A stretch of DNA of 64,000 nt. Origin: Sanderia malayensis (Eukaryota > Cnidaria > Scyphozoa > Semaeostomeae > Pelagiidae). Shown here one piece after another: positions 41,250 through 52,209 of the stretch (position 1 is its first letter; every line of letters starts with the position of its first letter). The stretch is from positions 2,108,001-2,172,000 of the forward strand of contig RQOL01000531.1 in assembly GCA_013076295.1 (NCBI GenBank), written 5' to 3'. A program made the translations under genes and the position numbers. The notes under the pieces are model-generated. The model did not search any database. It worked only from the letters and a program-made list of their open reading frames with translations, and had not been told where the DNA came from.

Positions 41250-43990
41250 GTTTATAAAACATTGGTAGTCGCTATTAAATCGATTGAAAACATAAGAAAA
41301 CAAAAATGGTTGGTTATAACGATATACAGACCACCAAACCAAGATCTGAAGTACTTTTTAGAACATCTGTCTGAAATATTGGACAGATATAAAAATTATG
41401 AAAATGTAGTAGTCCTTGGTGACTTTAACGCTGAATTTGGTGACAAAAATATGTCACCCCTTAGTGAAGATCATAACTTGCACAATCTGATCAAAAGTGC
41501 AACATGCTTCAAATCATCAAAGGGCCGTTGTATTGATCTAATATTAACTAATCGTAAACATTCCTTCATGCATTCCAAGTCATTTGAAACAGGATTTAGT
41601 GACCACCATCATATGATTTACACAATCCTAAAATCGACATTCGAAAAGGTTTATATCCAACGAAAATTACCTACAGAGACTATAAAACTTGGTCTCAGGA
41701 AAAATTTGAAAATGAATTATCGAGTAATATGCTCTCATCTGTGCCAACAGAATACAAACATTTCGAGAAGATTTTTACGAATACCCTTGATGGGAATGCC
41801 CCCCAAAAAACAAAAATTTTTCGGGCAAATAACAAACCCCACATGAACAAAGAACTAAGGAAAGCAATCATGAGAAGATCGCAACTAAAAAATATTGCCA
41901 ATAAGACAAACAAAAAAGAAGATATTAAAAGATATCGAGAACAAAGAAATGTCGTTGTAAGAATGAACAAAAACGCAAAACGAGAATATTACAGATCAAT
42001 TCAAGCTAAATCAATAGAAAATGATAAAAAGTTCTGGAAAACAATAAAACCCCTATTTTCAAATGTAAACCCAATGAGTGAAAAAATCAATTTGATTGAA
42101 AATGGGAAAATCCTTTCAAATGACGAGGAAATTGCAGAATGTTTTAATGAGTACTTCATAAATATAACAGATGAAATGGATATCGATCCATCTCTGAAAG
42201 AAAATATCCCTGAGAATATGACACCAGCACAATTGGTAGTGAGAGCAGTTAATAAGTACGTACAACATCCAAGTATAAGAAAAATCAAAACCTGTTATCA
42301 GAATACTGAAAAATTTAAATTCTCTCACGTAATCCCAAACGAGGTCATGAGGCAGATAGAGGCACTAGATACCAACAAGTCAAACAGTGGAAAAATCCCC
42401 ACCGGCATGCTAAAGTCAACAAAAAATATTGTATGTCCATACCTGACTGACTGCATAAACTCAGCAATATGTAACTGTCAGTTCCCTAGCGAACTTAAGG
42501 ACGCAAATGTCTCTCCTATATTCAAAAACACTGATGCAACCTTGAAATCAAATTTCAGACCAATAAGTGTCCTATCGTCAGTATCAAAAATATACGAGAG
42601 AATACTAATAAACCAGATATCACCTTTCATCCAAAACAAGCTATCAAACTTGTTATCTGGCTTTCGAGAGTCTTACAGCACCCAGAATGCACTAATTAGA
42701 GTACTAGAATTATGGAGAAGATGTCTCGACTCTTCGGGAATTGTTGGAACAATACTCATGGACTTATCAAAAGCCTATGACTGTCTGCCCCATGACCTCC
42801 TCATAGCTAAATTAGAGGCCTATGGGTTTGATAACGATAGCCTTCAGCTCATTTATAGCTACCTAGAAAGCCGATACCAGAGGGTTAAAATTGGAAGCCT
42901 TAAAAGTTCACCACAAAAAATCAAAATTGGTGTACCACAAGGATCTGTTCTAGGACCCATGCTCTTTAACATCTTTTTAAATGACCTATTTCTATCGAAT
43001 CTAGAGTCAAATATATGCAATTTTGCCGACGATAATACCATATATGCATGTGGTAATAATCTCATAGAAATAATCTGTAGATTAGAAAATGACCTAGCTC
43101 TTTTGTTAGATTGGTTTTCCGAAAATGGGATGGTACCAAATCCCAAAAAGTTCCAGCTAATGTTTCTTGGTCTAAAAAATAATAATTCTTTACGCCTTAA
43201 TGTTAATGGTCATAAAATACCATCGGCAGATAACGTAAAACTTTTAGGAATCCATATTGACAAAAAGCTAACGTTAGACGTGCATATTAAAAGCCTTTGC
43301 TTGAAGGTCAACAATAAAGTTAGTGCCTTCGCAAGACTCAGCCCCTATCTCACTCTAGATCAAGCAAAATTATTATGCAACTCGGTCATCATATCCAACT
43401 TCAATTATTGCCCTCTGGTGTGGACTTTCTGTAGCCAAACGGCAAACAATATGGTAAATAGAACCCATAAACGTGCTCTACGGGTGCTCTACCAGGACTT
43501 TGAATCTTCCTTTGATATGCTATTGACTCGAAACAACAGCCAGACAATACACGTAAAAAATCTGCAACAAGTAATGATCGAGGTCTACAAAACGGTACAT
43601 CATCTTAATCCATCCTATCTTTGGGAATTTCACGAAAAGAAAGAAACGAGATATAACTTAAGAGTAAATGATCTCTGTAAGCTTCCAAAGGTCAAAACAC
43701 GTTTTGCCTGTCAATCAATATCATTCAGAGGGAGTCTCCTTTGGAACACCCTTACTGACACAATTAAAATGAGTCCAACCCTTGCCGCTTTCAGAAATAA
43801 AATAAAATCCTGGACTGGTGAGCAATGCACCTGTAGATTATGTTTTTAAATTAGTATTTATTTGTATAAATTAGTCTTAGCCTTTGGTAATTAAAAGTAG
43901 GTTTCTTTGTAAGTTGGATTAAATTAGTACCTTGTACTAGTCTTACTTAGTGTAGACGTAATATCCAACGTTAAATAATGTATAAATGAA
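41250..43990 (+). mobile_element. CR1/Jockey-like LINE, 5'-truncated with one frameshift
   Basis: The first 400 bases encode the C-terminal half of an APE-type endonuclease (IYRPPN, VVLGDFNAEFGD, GRCIDLILTN, GFSDHHHMIY). From about 41655 to 43849 a long reverse transcriptase frame follows, with FRPISVLSSVSKIYERI, MDLSKAYDCLPHDLL, GVPQGSVLGPMLFNIFLNDL and the catalytic FADDN. The frame changes near 41650, where TTTATATCCAACG carries two extra bases (AT) relative to the continuous reading. The endonuclease N-terminus and any ORF1 are missing, as in typical 5'-truncated insertions. The 3' end is an A-rich tail near 43988. The copy is recent-looking but inactive. It lies between proteases A and B. 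Confidence 0.93.
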
Positions 43991-44004
43991 AAAAAAATGA
44001 AAAT

Positions 44005-44100
44005 GAAGGCCTTATTTTTGCTATTGAATCGAATCAAGACTTTATTTTCGCTATTGAATTGAATTAAGATTTTATTTTTGCTATTGAATTGAATTGCTGG
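44005..44100. repeat. 30-bp tandem repeat, three copies, after the LINE tail
   Basis: TTATTTTTGCTATTGAATCG-type units repeat three times with a 30-bp period, directly after the A-rich LINE end. Confidence 0.8.
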
Positions 44101-44586
44101 ATACTCATCCTTGCCTTATGACAATTGCTAGTTTTTAGTGTCGTTCTGCTGTTTTTGGGCAGTACAGCCAGCGTATCGCAATGTTGTTGTGTTGTGGCCA
44201 TGCTTGATAAAACCCCTCCGTATTTAGTTTCAGATTACAATTCAAACAGATATAATACACGGTTGTGAGAGATAACCCTTTCTAGTACTGTTGTCTGGTG
44301 AAATTTCCTTGTTATTTGTGGGTTAGTTGTGCCCGACTTCTGTTTATAATGTAAACCGACTAAATCGTCGTTCGTTCCGAACACAATGCGCGCATTTGAG
44401 TATTTGCAGACGAATATGCGCCAAAACATTTGATATAGCAACACCGTTTGGCTCAATTAATTAAAGTTGGCAAATAAAGAAATCCACACTTTATTTGACT
44501 GATAGTAAAATTTTAGAAAAATTGACTCTAATAAAACTACAAGAATTTCAGATAACAGTAGAAGTATGGTATTGTATTAGAAAGTA

Positions 44587-44762
44587 TACTGTAAAACCTC
44601 GATAAGTTTAATGTCAGAGGAAATAATAAATCCATACAAGTTAATGAGAACTTTCTGGGGTCAAATTTGAAATTTGAATCACAAGCAAAGCGAATCAATA
44701 TCAAAAGCAACACACAGATTCACATTAAATCATAGTCAACTTATCGAGGTTTTATTGTATAC
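44587..44762. mobile_element. MITE with ACTGTAAAACCTCGATAAG ends
   Basis: The left end TATACTGTAAAACCTCGATA and the right end (reverse strand) TATACAATAAAACCTCGATA are inverted repeats around about 170 bp. TA on each side fits TA-targeting Tc1/mariner- or pogo-type insertion. It lies just 3' of protease B. Confidence 0.75.
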
Positions 44763-44822
44763 GTAATAATCTGGTTTATTCTGAGTAGGAATCTAAATTA
44801 GCTTGGAGCTGGTCTTCAGTGA

Positions 44823-47800
44823 TTATGACTTGATGTTATTCTTGATCCAATCGATGTAATTGCTGACTTTGGTGTAGACTCCGTAGCTGTTGGCCCTTGC
44901 GCAGCCGCGTCCCCAACTCACAATACCAATCAGCTCATATCTGCCGCCATTGTCGCAAACAAGGGGGCCACCACTATCGCCCTGGAAAAAATTGGGATGG
45001 GGTGTCAGAGAGTGTTGTGCTGTTTGTTAAATGTCTGACGAGTGTATGGTGTATCGTGTATGATGTATCGTGTATGATGGATCGTGTCTGATGGATGTGT
45101 GCTATGTCATGTCTGATGGATGACTGATGCAGTATGCTATAAATCTGCTGTGTTGTGCGTGGCAGACGATGTAATGCTTCAGTGATGTAGCTAAGCTCAG
45201 CGTATTGTGGTCCAGCATAATTCGTAGATATTAATGTGCAATGCACAATGCAATGTACGTAGACTGCTGTAGGATTGAATGTAGGACTGCATGCAATAAT
45301 GAACAGTAATGCAACTCACTTGACAAGCATCGATGCCTCCTTTTTTATAACCAGCGCATATCATGTTAGCCGTATAAGTGGCTATTCCTCCTTGTGTGGC
45401 TACACATGTTTCTCTTTTGATGATAGGCATCTGAAAGTGGAACAACAACAGTGACAGAAGCAATAAGAAAGTAAAGAGGAGATGCACTAATGGGTCAGAT
45501 ATTTCCTACCGGATGAATGAACAGACTCGATCACATTCATTCCACACAGGTGAGTTTCAGATTGAGAATAATTGTTATATAACGATTCACCTATTTAAAG
45601 AGGGACCCTGGAAAGAAGCCTTGTCAAGAGCCCTGTCAGGAAAATTATTATTATTATTTTTATTTTTACTGTTTATACCTTGGCTTCTTGAAGTATGTTA
45701 GCGGTCTTTCCGTACTCAGACACGCGCCCCCAGCCAGTAATGTAGCACATCTGGCTCGGCTTCTCAGCGGCCTTCGCTGCCGGTAAACAAATCGGTTTGA
45801 CCAACTGACCGTATTTCACCGGTTTCTCCAATTTTATCAGGGTGATGTCATTGTCGTAGGAGCCTCGCTGGTAACCTGCGTGACGTATTATCTTCACCAC
45901 GTTGCTAACAATCTCCACTCCTACGAAAAAAGACGAGTTTACGTCTCCAATTGCTATTGAGGTCAATTATTGGGCTTTAGTCAAATCTCAGTTCTTAACC
46001 TACCTTCATTTTTCGTCATATCATGCTCGGCAATCCTTATGATAATATCTGCAGGTTTAATCCGGTTCGAACCAGCACTGCCAAAGCAGTGACTAGCCGT
46101 TACTACCCATTGCTTGTTTATTAGCGCTCCCCCGCAGAACATTTGCGTGGGGGTTTGTTTTTTGGCGATGGCAATCTGCCACGGCCAATCTCCACTCTTT
46201 GCATCGTCACCACCGACAACGCGCAATTTCAGACGCAGTCCACAGTACTGGTGATTGAGAGTAGTCGTGTCTTTGTCCACTATGCTGCCCGCACTGCTGC
46301 CACTGCCACTGCTGCCAGTTCCACTGCTGCCAGTGCTGGTACTCGTATCTGCAGGAAAATTACATTTTATACAAAGGATTCCGTTCGAATTGCACAAGAT
46401 CGGATTGCCCAACCAAGGTTGACGGTTTTACGAGTTAGACTTTGATAAATGGGCTATCATTGCTGGCAGTCGTATTTATGAATTAGCTTTCAATAAATGG
46501 GCTATCATTGCTTCGAGTCCTGATTAACCTCCCGGCATTCATAGCAAACTAAACACTTGAAACAATTGATCATTCGAACAATCGCTTCGTAGTACAATTT
46601 ACCTCCGTTTTGAACAGACTCCATATAAAACCAATTATGTTTTTATTTGGTCTCTCTTTGAAGGTTTGTTGCATTGTTGCATTTGCTGTATTGTGTCTGG
46701 TACGTACCTTTGCAAACTCCACAGCTTCGTTCGCAGTTGATATACATGTAATTCGGATTCTTCTTGCACTCTCCTGACGCTGCCCAGTCTTTGCATTCGT
46801 TCGTCTTATCTTTACAAGGCCCTGAAAGTATGATATTAACCAGCTTTAAAGAGAGCTTACGTGGATTCTCCTCGGATGTGTGTTGTGTTATAATAACGTT
46901 TTATAACGCGATATAAAACATCCCATCATGGTTACTACAAACGTCGTGCTAGTGCCGTGCTGTGCCAGGGTCTTTTACTTCAGTACGGCGCTAGCACGAC
47001 GCCTGGATTAAACAGGCGTGCCAGGCCAGTCTTTGCGCTAGAAAACGTCAAGCACGGTGCTAGCACGACGTCTGAAGCAGTCCTTACCAGTCGGTGTGCA
47101 TAGTTTGCAGCTTTTTCTGCACGTTTTTCCCATGTATGTTGGATTTTTCGTGCATTCATTAGTAGTAGACCAGAACGGACATTCTTTATGGCTGTCTTTG
47201 CACTCCAACTTGTTATTGTCAGTGCTAAATTTGTCACTGGGGCAAAATCCGCATGTTTTCTTGCAATTTTCTTTCAAATAACCATACCACTGGCTTGTTT
47301 CCTTGCAATAGCCTTTCACCTTCCAACCGGGGCATTCTTTTTTCTCCTTATCATCACAATGTGCTTTTTTCCCTCCTGTGAAAAAAGATATACACATCCC
47401 ATTTTTAAAGCTGTCCTTTTTTGAACCCCCTTTCGAATAATTATTTATAATACGACGCACGGCTGTTTTTATAACGGCTGTGGTTTTGGACAGAGGCTCG
47501 GGCCCAAAGCGTCGGTCAACATTTAAAAGTTTAGGCCCAAAACGCTCCCCCGCACCACACCTTGTCCGCTGTGCAAAGGTATACTTTTTGCATAGGTGCC
47601 ATAAGATTTTCTGCTACTGTGCGTAAATTATATTACCTGGACACAATCCACACGATTTTTTGCAGTTATTTTTCATGTAGTCGAACCATTCGCTCGATGA
47701 CTTGCAGAACCCTTGCTTCTTCCAATCAGCACATTCGCCTCTTTTGCCCTTATCGCGACATCTACCCCTACCCCTACCTGTTGGAAAATAAAAATAAGCT

Positions 47801-48650
47801 GTTCGTCTCAACTGCGACAAAACGTTGAGACAAGTTCAACTTGTGAATCGACCTATTTAGGAGAAGGGATCATTTGGGTTGATCCCCCCGCAAATTGGGG
47901 TTATCAGACATGCGCATTTTAGACAAATCGCAACTTGTAATCTCTGTAGTTATTAAGAAGCGGAAAATGAAAAACACAGTCAACTCTGTCTAATTTAAAC
48001 ACCCTGGACGGGGGAGCATGAAAGTGTTCGAATTACAGAGATTCGTTTTATCAGGATCGGTTCTTTTCTGACAATTGAAGGAACGAGGATTCTGTTCGAA
48101 TCAGATAGAGTTCGAGTTACCCGAGTTCGAACTATGCAGCGTTGCGCATTCACAACTTGTGTGAAACAACACAACAACACATCACAATAATGCAATTATG
48201 CTAGCCGGGGGTACGATAATTGTTTATTTGCCCCCGTGGCCAGTTTTATCTGATGTGTGTTTGTGTTGCGTTGCGCCTTGGTTGAAACCACAACACGAAC
48301 CAGAACATCCCGTCTACTTCCCCCAACAAAACTTCATGTTAAATATCTGTGTTCACGTTAAATATTCATGTTTCATGTTCATGTTTGAACTGAAATTCAG
48401 TATAGTTAAGCAAAACAATTGTTCTGTCTCCTTCCAGGTATATTTCGCTCTTCACCGGGTAAACAAGACTTTTGTTCTCTTGTCTCTAGTCTCTCCACAT
48501 ATTCTGTCTGTTGCATGAATGTTGTAACCCGACAAAAGGGCACAGAAGCCCAAATAAAGTTACGATTCACTTACCAGGTTTTCCTTCTATTATTGCCACG
48601 AATGAAGCTCCAATAGCTATGAAGAGAAACAGAAACTTAACTTGCAACAT
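44823..48650 (-). CDS. Secreted ShK-domain trypsin-like serine protease B
   Basis: Eight exons (48650-48575, 47777-47637, 47375-47088, 46821-46708, 46348-46004, 45920-45679, 45430-45320, 44981-44823) give 491 residues. A clear signal peptide ([19 protein letters not shown]) is followed by four ShK-like modules with the CxDxxxxCxxW..C..M..NCxxSCGxC pattern, one exon carrying two of them. A Gly/Ser linker and a trypsin domain follow. The domain has activation site R-VVGG, His in TASHCFG, Asp in DNDITLIKL, Ser in GDSGGP, and Asp six residues before the Ser (GIDACQGDSGG). The last three coding exons are the same length (242, 111, 159 nt) as in protease A. It is probably extracellular. ShK modules can bind K+ channels in toxins, but here they are ordinary accessory modules. 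Confidence 0.92.
45040..45125. repeat. Imperfect short tandem repeat (GTATGATG)
   Basis: Repeated GTGTATGATGTATC/GGATC units lie in a protease B intron. Confidence 0.6.
46941..47071. mobile_element. GC-rich MITE with ACGTCGTGCTAG ends in protease B intron
   Basis: ACGTCGTGCTAGTGCCGTGC at the left and its near reverse complement GCACGGTGCTAGCACGACGT at the right bound 131 bp. A third, internal copy (GGCGCTAGCACGACG) is present. It is much GC-richer than its surroundings. Confidence 0.7.
47976..48145. mobile_element. GTTCGAATT-rich inverted-repeat element, copy 2
   Basis: ACAGTCAACTCTGTCTAATT at the left is followed by TTCGAATCAGATAGAGTTCG and CCGAGTTCGAACTATGCAG, matching 21513-21703 along its length. 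It is in the first intron of protease B. Confidence 0.65.
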
Positions 48651-48914
48651 CTTTGCTGCCGGAAATCAAGAATTGTTAGCTCAAACGTTTTCCCATGCAG
48701 CAGAGCGTTTGCGTTTGTGCAACCAGGGTTGCCAGATTTGAAATTTCAAAATATGCCAATCCATGTAAAAACTATGCCAAATTAGGCTAAAATATGCCAA
48801 ATTCAAAAAATCCTCCGCACTGGCATTGTATGGCTGCGGAGAAGATCATGAGAGGATAAATTTTGCTATTCTCTTTTCTATCTCTGGCATAAAGCATACA
48901 TAATTTTAGCAATT

Positions 48915-49328
48915 ACACTCTTTTCGTTTTATAAGAATACTTAATTTTTTGCTGAGCCTCAATATTCTTAATTTTTTTTTATTTTGAGATTCTGGATATT
49001 CTTAAATTATTCTTAGCGCGACAGAAAATACGGATATGGCAATACACTGCTATTATTATCACCAATGCCAAATGCACAACTATTACAATGGCTAACAGAA
49101 TCAGTCCTTATTTCCTGTAGCACAGATTTTAATCGAAATTTAGACGAATGTATTTAAAACCATTGCCTGTGAAAAGGACACCAAGTCAAAAATAAAAAAC
49201 GCTTCCTAAAAATAATAGTTTCACAAGATCGTGCGTGAGCCTGACAATATTCTTAAAATTTTCTTAAATTTCACCAATTTTGAGCCTCATTATTCTTATA
49301 AAGTATATTCTTATAAAAAAAGAGTGTA
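48915..49328. mobile_element. ACTCTTTTC inverted-repeat element, copy 2, nested in the hAT element
   Basis: Ends ACACTCTTTTCGTTTTATAA and TTCTTATAAAAAAAGAGTGT are inverted. The interior is the reverse complement of 38255-38675 along most of its length, for example TTCTTAGCGCGACAGAAAAT against ATTTTCTGCCGCGCTAAGAA. Confidence 0.82.
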
Positions 49329-49654
49329 ACATACAAACAGAATTGCATATAGTTGCCTCAGCATCAGGGTGATCACGACTCAGAATGACAAATCCGAAGC
49401 GGATTTCGAGCACTGATGTAATATGCGTGTTGTTAATCTAGAGAGACAAGTGTAAACTGTGCTTTGTTTTATATCTTGTGTGATTTTGAAGGGCTGCTGA
49501 AGAATTTTTATATCAAGCGTGTGGTTATAAGAAGGAAAAATGTGTTCTTGAAAATTGACCCGAAATATGCCAAAAATATGCCAAATTTAGGAAATATGCC
49601 AAACAGAAATTTTATATGCAAAGCAACTTCAAAATATGCCAAATACGCCGAATA

Positions 49655-51302
49655 GACCCCTTTCACATTTACGTCACATAGTGTTTGAAACTGAGACACG
49701 GCATCGAAATGGAGGCAACCGATGTAATCGCGACGCGCGCTTTTCTTGGCCTATTGTAGTTTGTATGGAATTTTGAGAAATCCGAGGTCATTGATATAAT
49801 ATAACTCGTTATTTCACGGATTTAATTTCCTTGTTACCGATTTCAACGGATGTCCATAATTCTTTGATACCTAAAGAAGAGAAAGTTTATTGCTTGGAAG
49901 ATCTTTGCTAGCTGAAAGTAAGATAATCAGAAATCTTTAAACGTTACCAGAAGAAATAGGCCGAAGCTTTACCCGAACATCGATAAACAAACCAAATTTT
50001 AGTCTCATCAGAACAAGGATGAACCCTTAAAATTGCGAGAGGACTTGATTAGAGGATTTTCGAAGCAATAAGAAGATTTTTTGCCACGCCAATGTTGCAC
50101 TTGGTGGACTGAAGGTTCAAAATATTCAATTGTTTTGTTACCAGTAATGTTCAAGAATCGGGAAGCCAGTGTAAAACTTTTTTGTGAGATTATCCGACTT
50201 CAACGTTTCAAATGAACAAATAGATGCTTTGACTTTTGTTAGTTACAACTATAGCTGCCCCATTTGATTTTCTAATGAGCTAATTTTGGCTGATATGTCT
50301 GCAATTTGAAATTGGAAATCTTCACTCGTTGCAAAAGAGAAGAGTGCATTATATCATTTTCCAACTTGCCAGACTCAATTGGAAGATAGGTAGGAGAGTT
50401 GGTATCAAAATCAATTTGCATTGAAACAGTAAAGACCATGACTATTCCAATGGATAGTCATTATCAGGATCAATCTCGTCACTGAAACTTGGGAATTGTT
50501 CAGATGTACCCATGAATGAGCATAGAAATATTTCAAAAGGACCTGCTGGAAACTTTTGTTCTTTGCTTTTAGTTGTTGTTGAAGGGACAGTATCACAGTA
50601 TCAGCTTGTGGATTTAAAGTACATACAGCACCAGGAACAAGGTGCCAGTGATTTGGGTTTACATACATTATTTATTTCATAATGTATACCATCTATATGG
50701 TAGCTTTCACTGATGTAGAAATGTTAGCAAATAACTTAATAAAACAGTTAATTTTGATTAATGTAATAAACTAGTTTTAGTTTACATTAATGGTTTCTTA
50801 AATTCATAAACAGATAAAATTTGAGTCAGTATATGATAATGGTGGGGTGGATGTTTAACCAAAGGAAATACTGTCTAATATTTCGTTTTATGTGAGCTGG
50901 TGTAAAATATTTTCCATATAGATAGATTGCGTTGTTGACTCTAAAACTGCCCATACCATCCACTCTTTTAATCAAAGTGCAAAAACGATGTTTCTCGAAA
51001 TTTGACTACGGAAGATTAAAGAAACTTAGGCCGGTGCGTGACCCATCGCTATAAAAGTAGCCTCAATGCGCAATAGCCGCACATTGACGTCCCCAAATTC
51101 GTTTTTCTCCTTCGAAATATCTTTGGTTATATCAGATAGGTGTTCGCTACCGATTTTAACTTATTTTGTAATTATAAAGTACTTTAATCGCAATGATAAC
51201 ACAGGTTTGCAGTGGAAAAGTATCGGAAAGAAAATGACATTACATCGGTTGCCTCGTTTTCACGTTCGTGACTTATGGTGTGACGTAATTGTGAAAGGGG
51301 TC
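49655..51302. mobile_element. TA-flanked inverted-repeat element nested in the hAT element
   Basis: The left end GACCCCTTTCACATTTACGT and right end GTGAAAGGGGTC are inverted and flanked by TA on each side. A second inverted block (GGAGGCAACCGATGTAAT against ATTACATCGGTTGCCTCG) shows arms of about 75 bp. At about 1.65 kb it has no convincing ORF. The superfamily is uncertain. Confidence 0.75.
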
Positions 51303-51345
51303 TATTTGGCATATAATATGCCAATATGGCAACCCTGTGTGCAAC

Positions 51346-52209
51346 CTGATATCTTTGTCATATCACAGTGAGAATATTTACGGTTGACCATTGTTCTGGG
51401 GTGATGAATTGGCTATATCTAAAAGCGGGAATCCCTAAAAGGGAACTGATTATTTTGAAGCTGGAGATTTTGCAAAGGAAATCGGAAAGTAAAAAATGTC
51501 TCTGTAACAAACTATAATCTCTGGTATGATATTCGAGGTAATACAGTTAACCAAAGCCATGTTTCCCCTTTAGATATTCCCGCTTTTAGTTGTTCCCACG
51601 TTCCTGTGTTCACGTTCCTGTAATTGCCGTTCCTCCTTTTAGAGATAACCGTTATGAAGTTGTCGGATTAGCGGCTCACTTTGCCGATTCGTATCAAATT
51701 TTCTCTCCAATGTGGCATTTCTCTCTATAATGCGGCGCATGCGTTTGTCCTCTTGCCTTTATAACGCATTGTAACAAAAGAAACCACACAGAAAAGGAAG
51801 GATGTACGCAATCGGTCTACGATGCAACCAATAAATTCCAATATTGATAATGAGTGAAATTAGCTGGAACAGTAAAATTAATTCCGTAAATCATCGAATA
51901 ACCCCCCACATCGAATAAGCCCCCCTATGCGGATAATTATTTACAATGATATAAATGAAAGTTAATGTTGAACGAAAGTCCAGTTATGTATTATTTCGTT
52001 TTTACCAAATAGTCCCCAGGGGGGATACTTAACCTGTGCAATTTAGTTCAATTCAAAGTTTTTACAGTAAATGTAGACTAAAGGTATTTCGGTTAACAAC
52101 TACAGTTGACTTTACGAAGCAAACATTTAAATATTATCATTCCTAGTAGTTCATAGCATGATATGTTTATCTTGGATGCAGACTTGCGTATGCAAAAACA
52201 ACGTCACTG
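51346..52209. other. Intergenic with a direct-repeat copy
   Basis: Contains copy 1 of the ATGCGGCGCATGC repeat at about 51695-51843. Otherwise no gene was recognised. CGAATAACCCCCC and CGAATAAGCCCCCC at about 51896-51926 are a short duplicated motif. Confidence 0.5.
51695..51843. repeat. Long direct repeat, copy 1 (ATGCGGCGCATGC)
   Basis: ATAATGCGGCGCATGCGTTT through GCAACCAATAAATTCCA is repeated at 53659-53823 in the same orientation with few changes over about 130 bp. The two copies bracket the main coding exon of the CIA30-domain gene. Confidence 0.85.

Larger units (their letters stand above)
48724..51337. mobile_element. hAT-type element with two nested insertions
   Basis: Terminal inverted repeats CAGGGTTGCCA (48724-48734 and, inverted, 51327-51337) are flanked by a perfect 8-bp duplication TGTGCAAC (48716-48723 and 51338-51345). 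Both features are typical of hAT transposons. About 550 bp of its own sequence remains, rich in ATATGCCAAA motifs. The rest comes from two other elements inserted into it (48915-49328 and 49655-51302). No transposase is visible, so it is non-autonomous. It lies 74 bp upstream of the protease B start codon. Confidence 0.85.

Noticed and set aside
42001..43146. Minus-strand open frames within the LINE
   Set aside because: Antisense shadows of the reverse transcriptase frame.
47613..47820. ShK modules as stand-alone peptide-toxin genes
   Set aside because: Each ShK exon is phase 1-1 and splices in frame into a protease; no separate signal peptide or stop.
50411..50668. 85-codon minus-strand frame in the nested element
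   Set aside because: No transposase or other family signature; base composition like the surrounding non-coding element.
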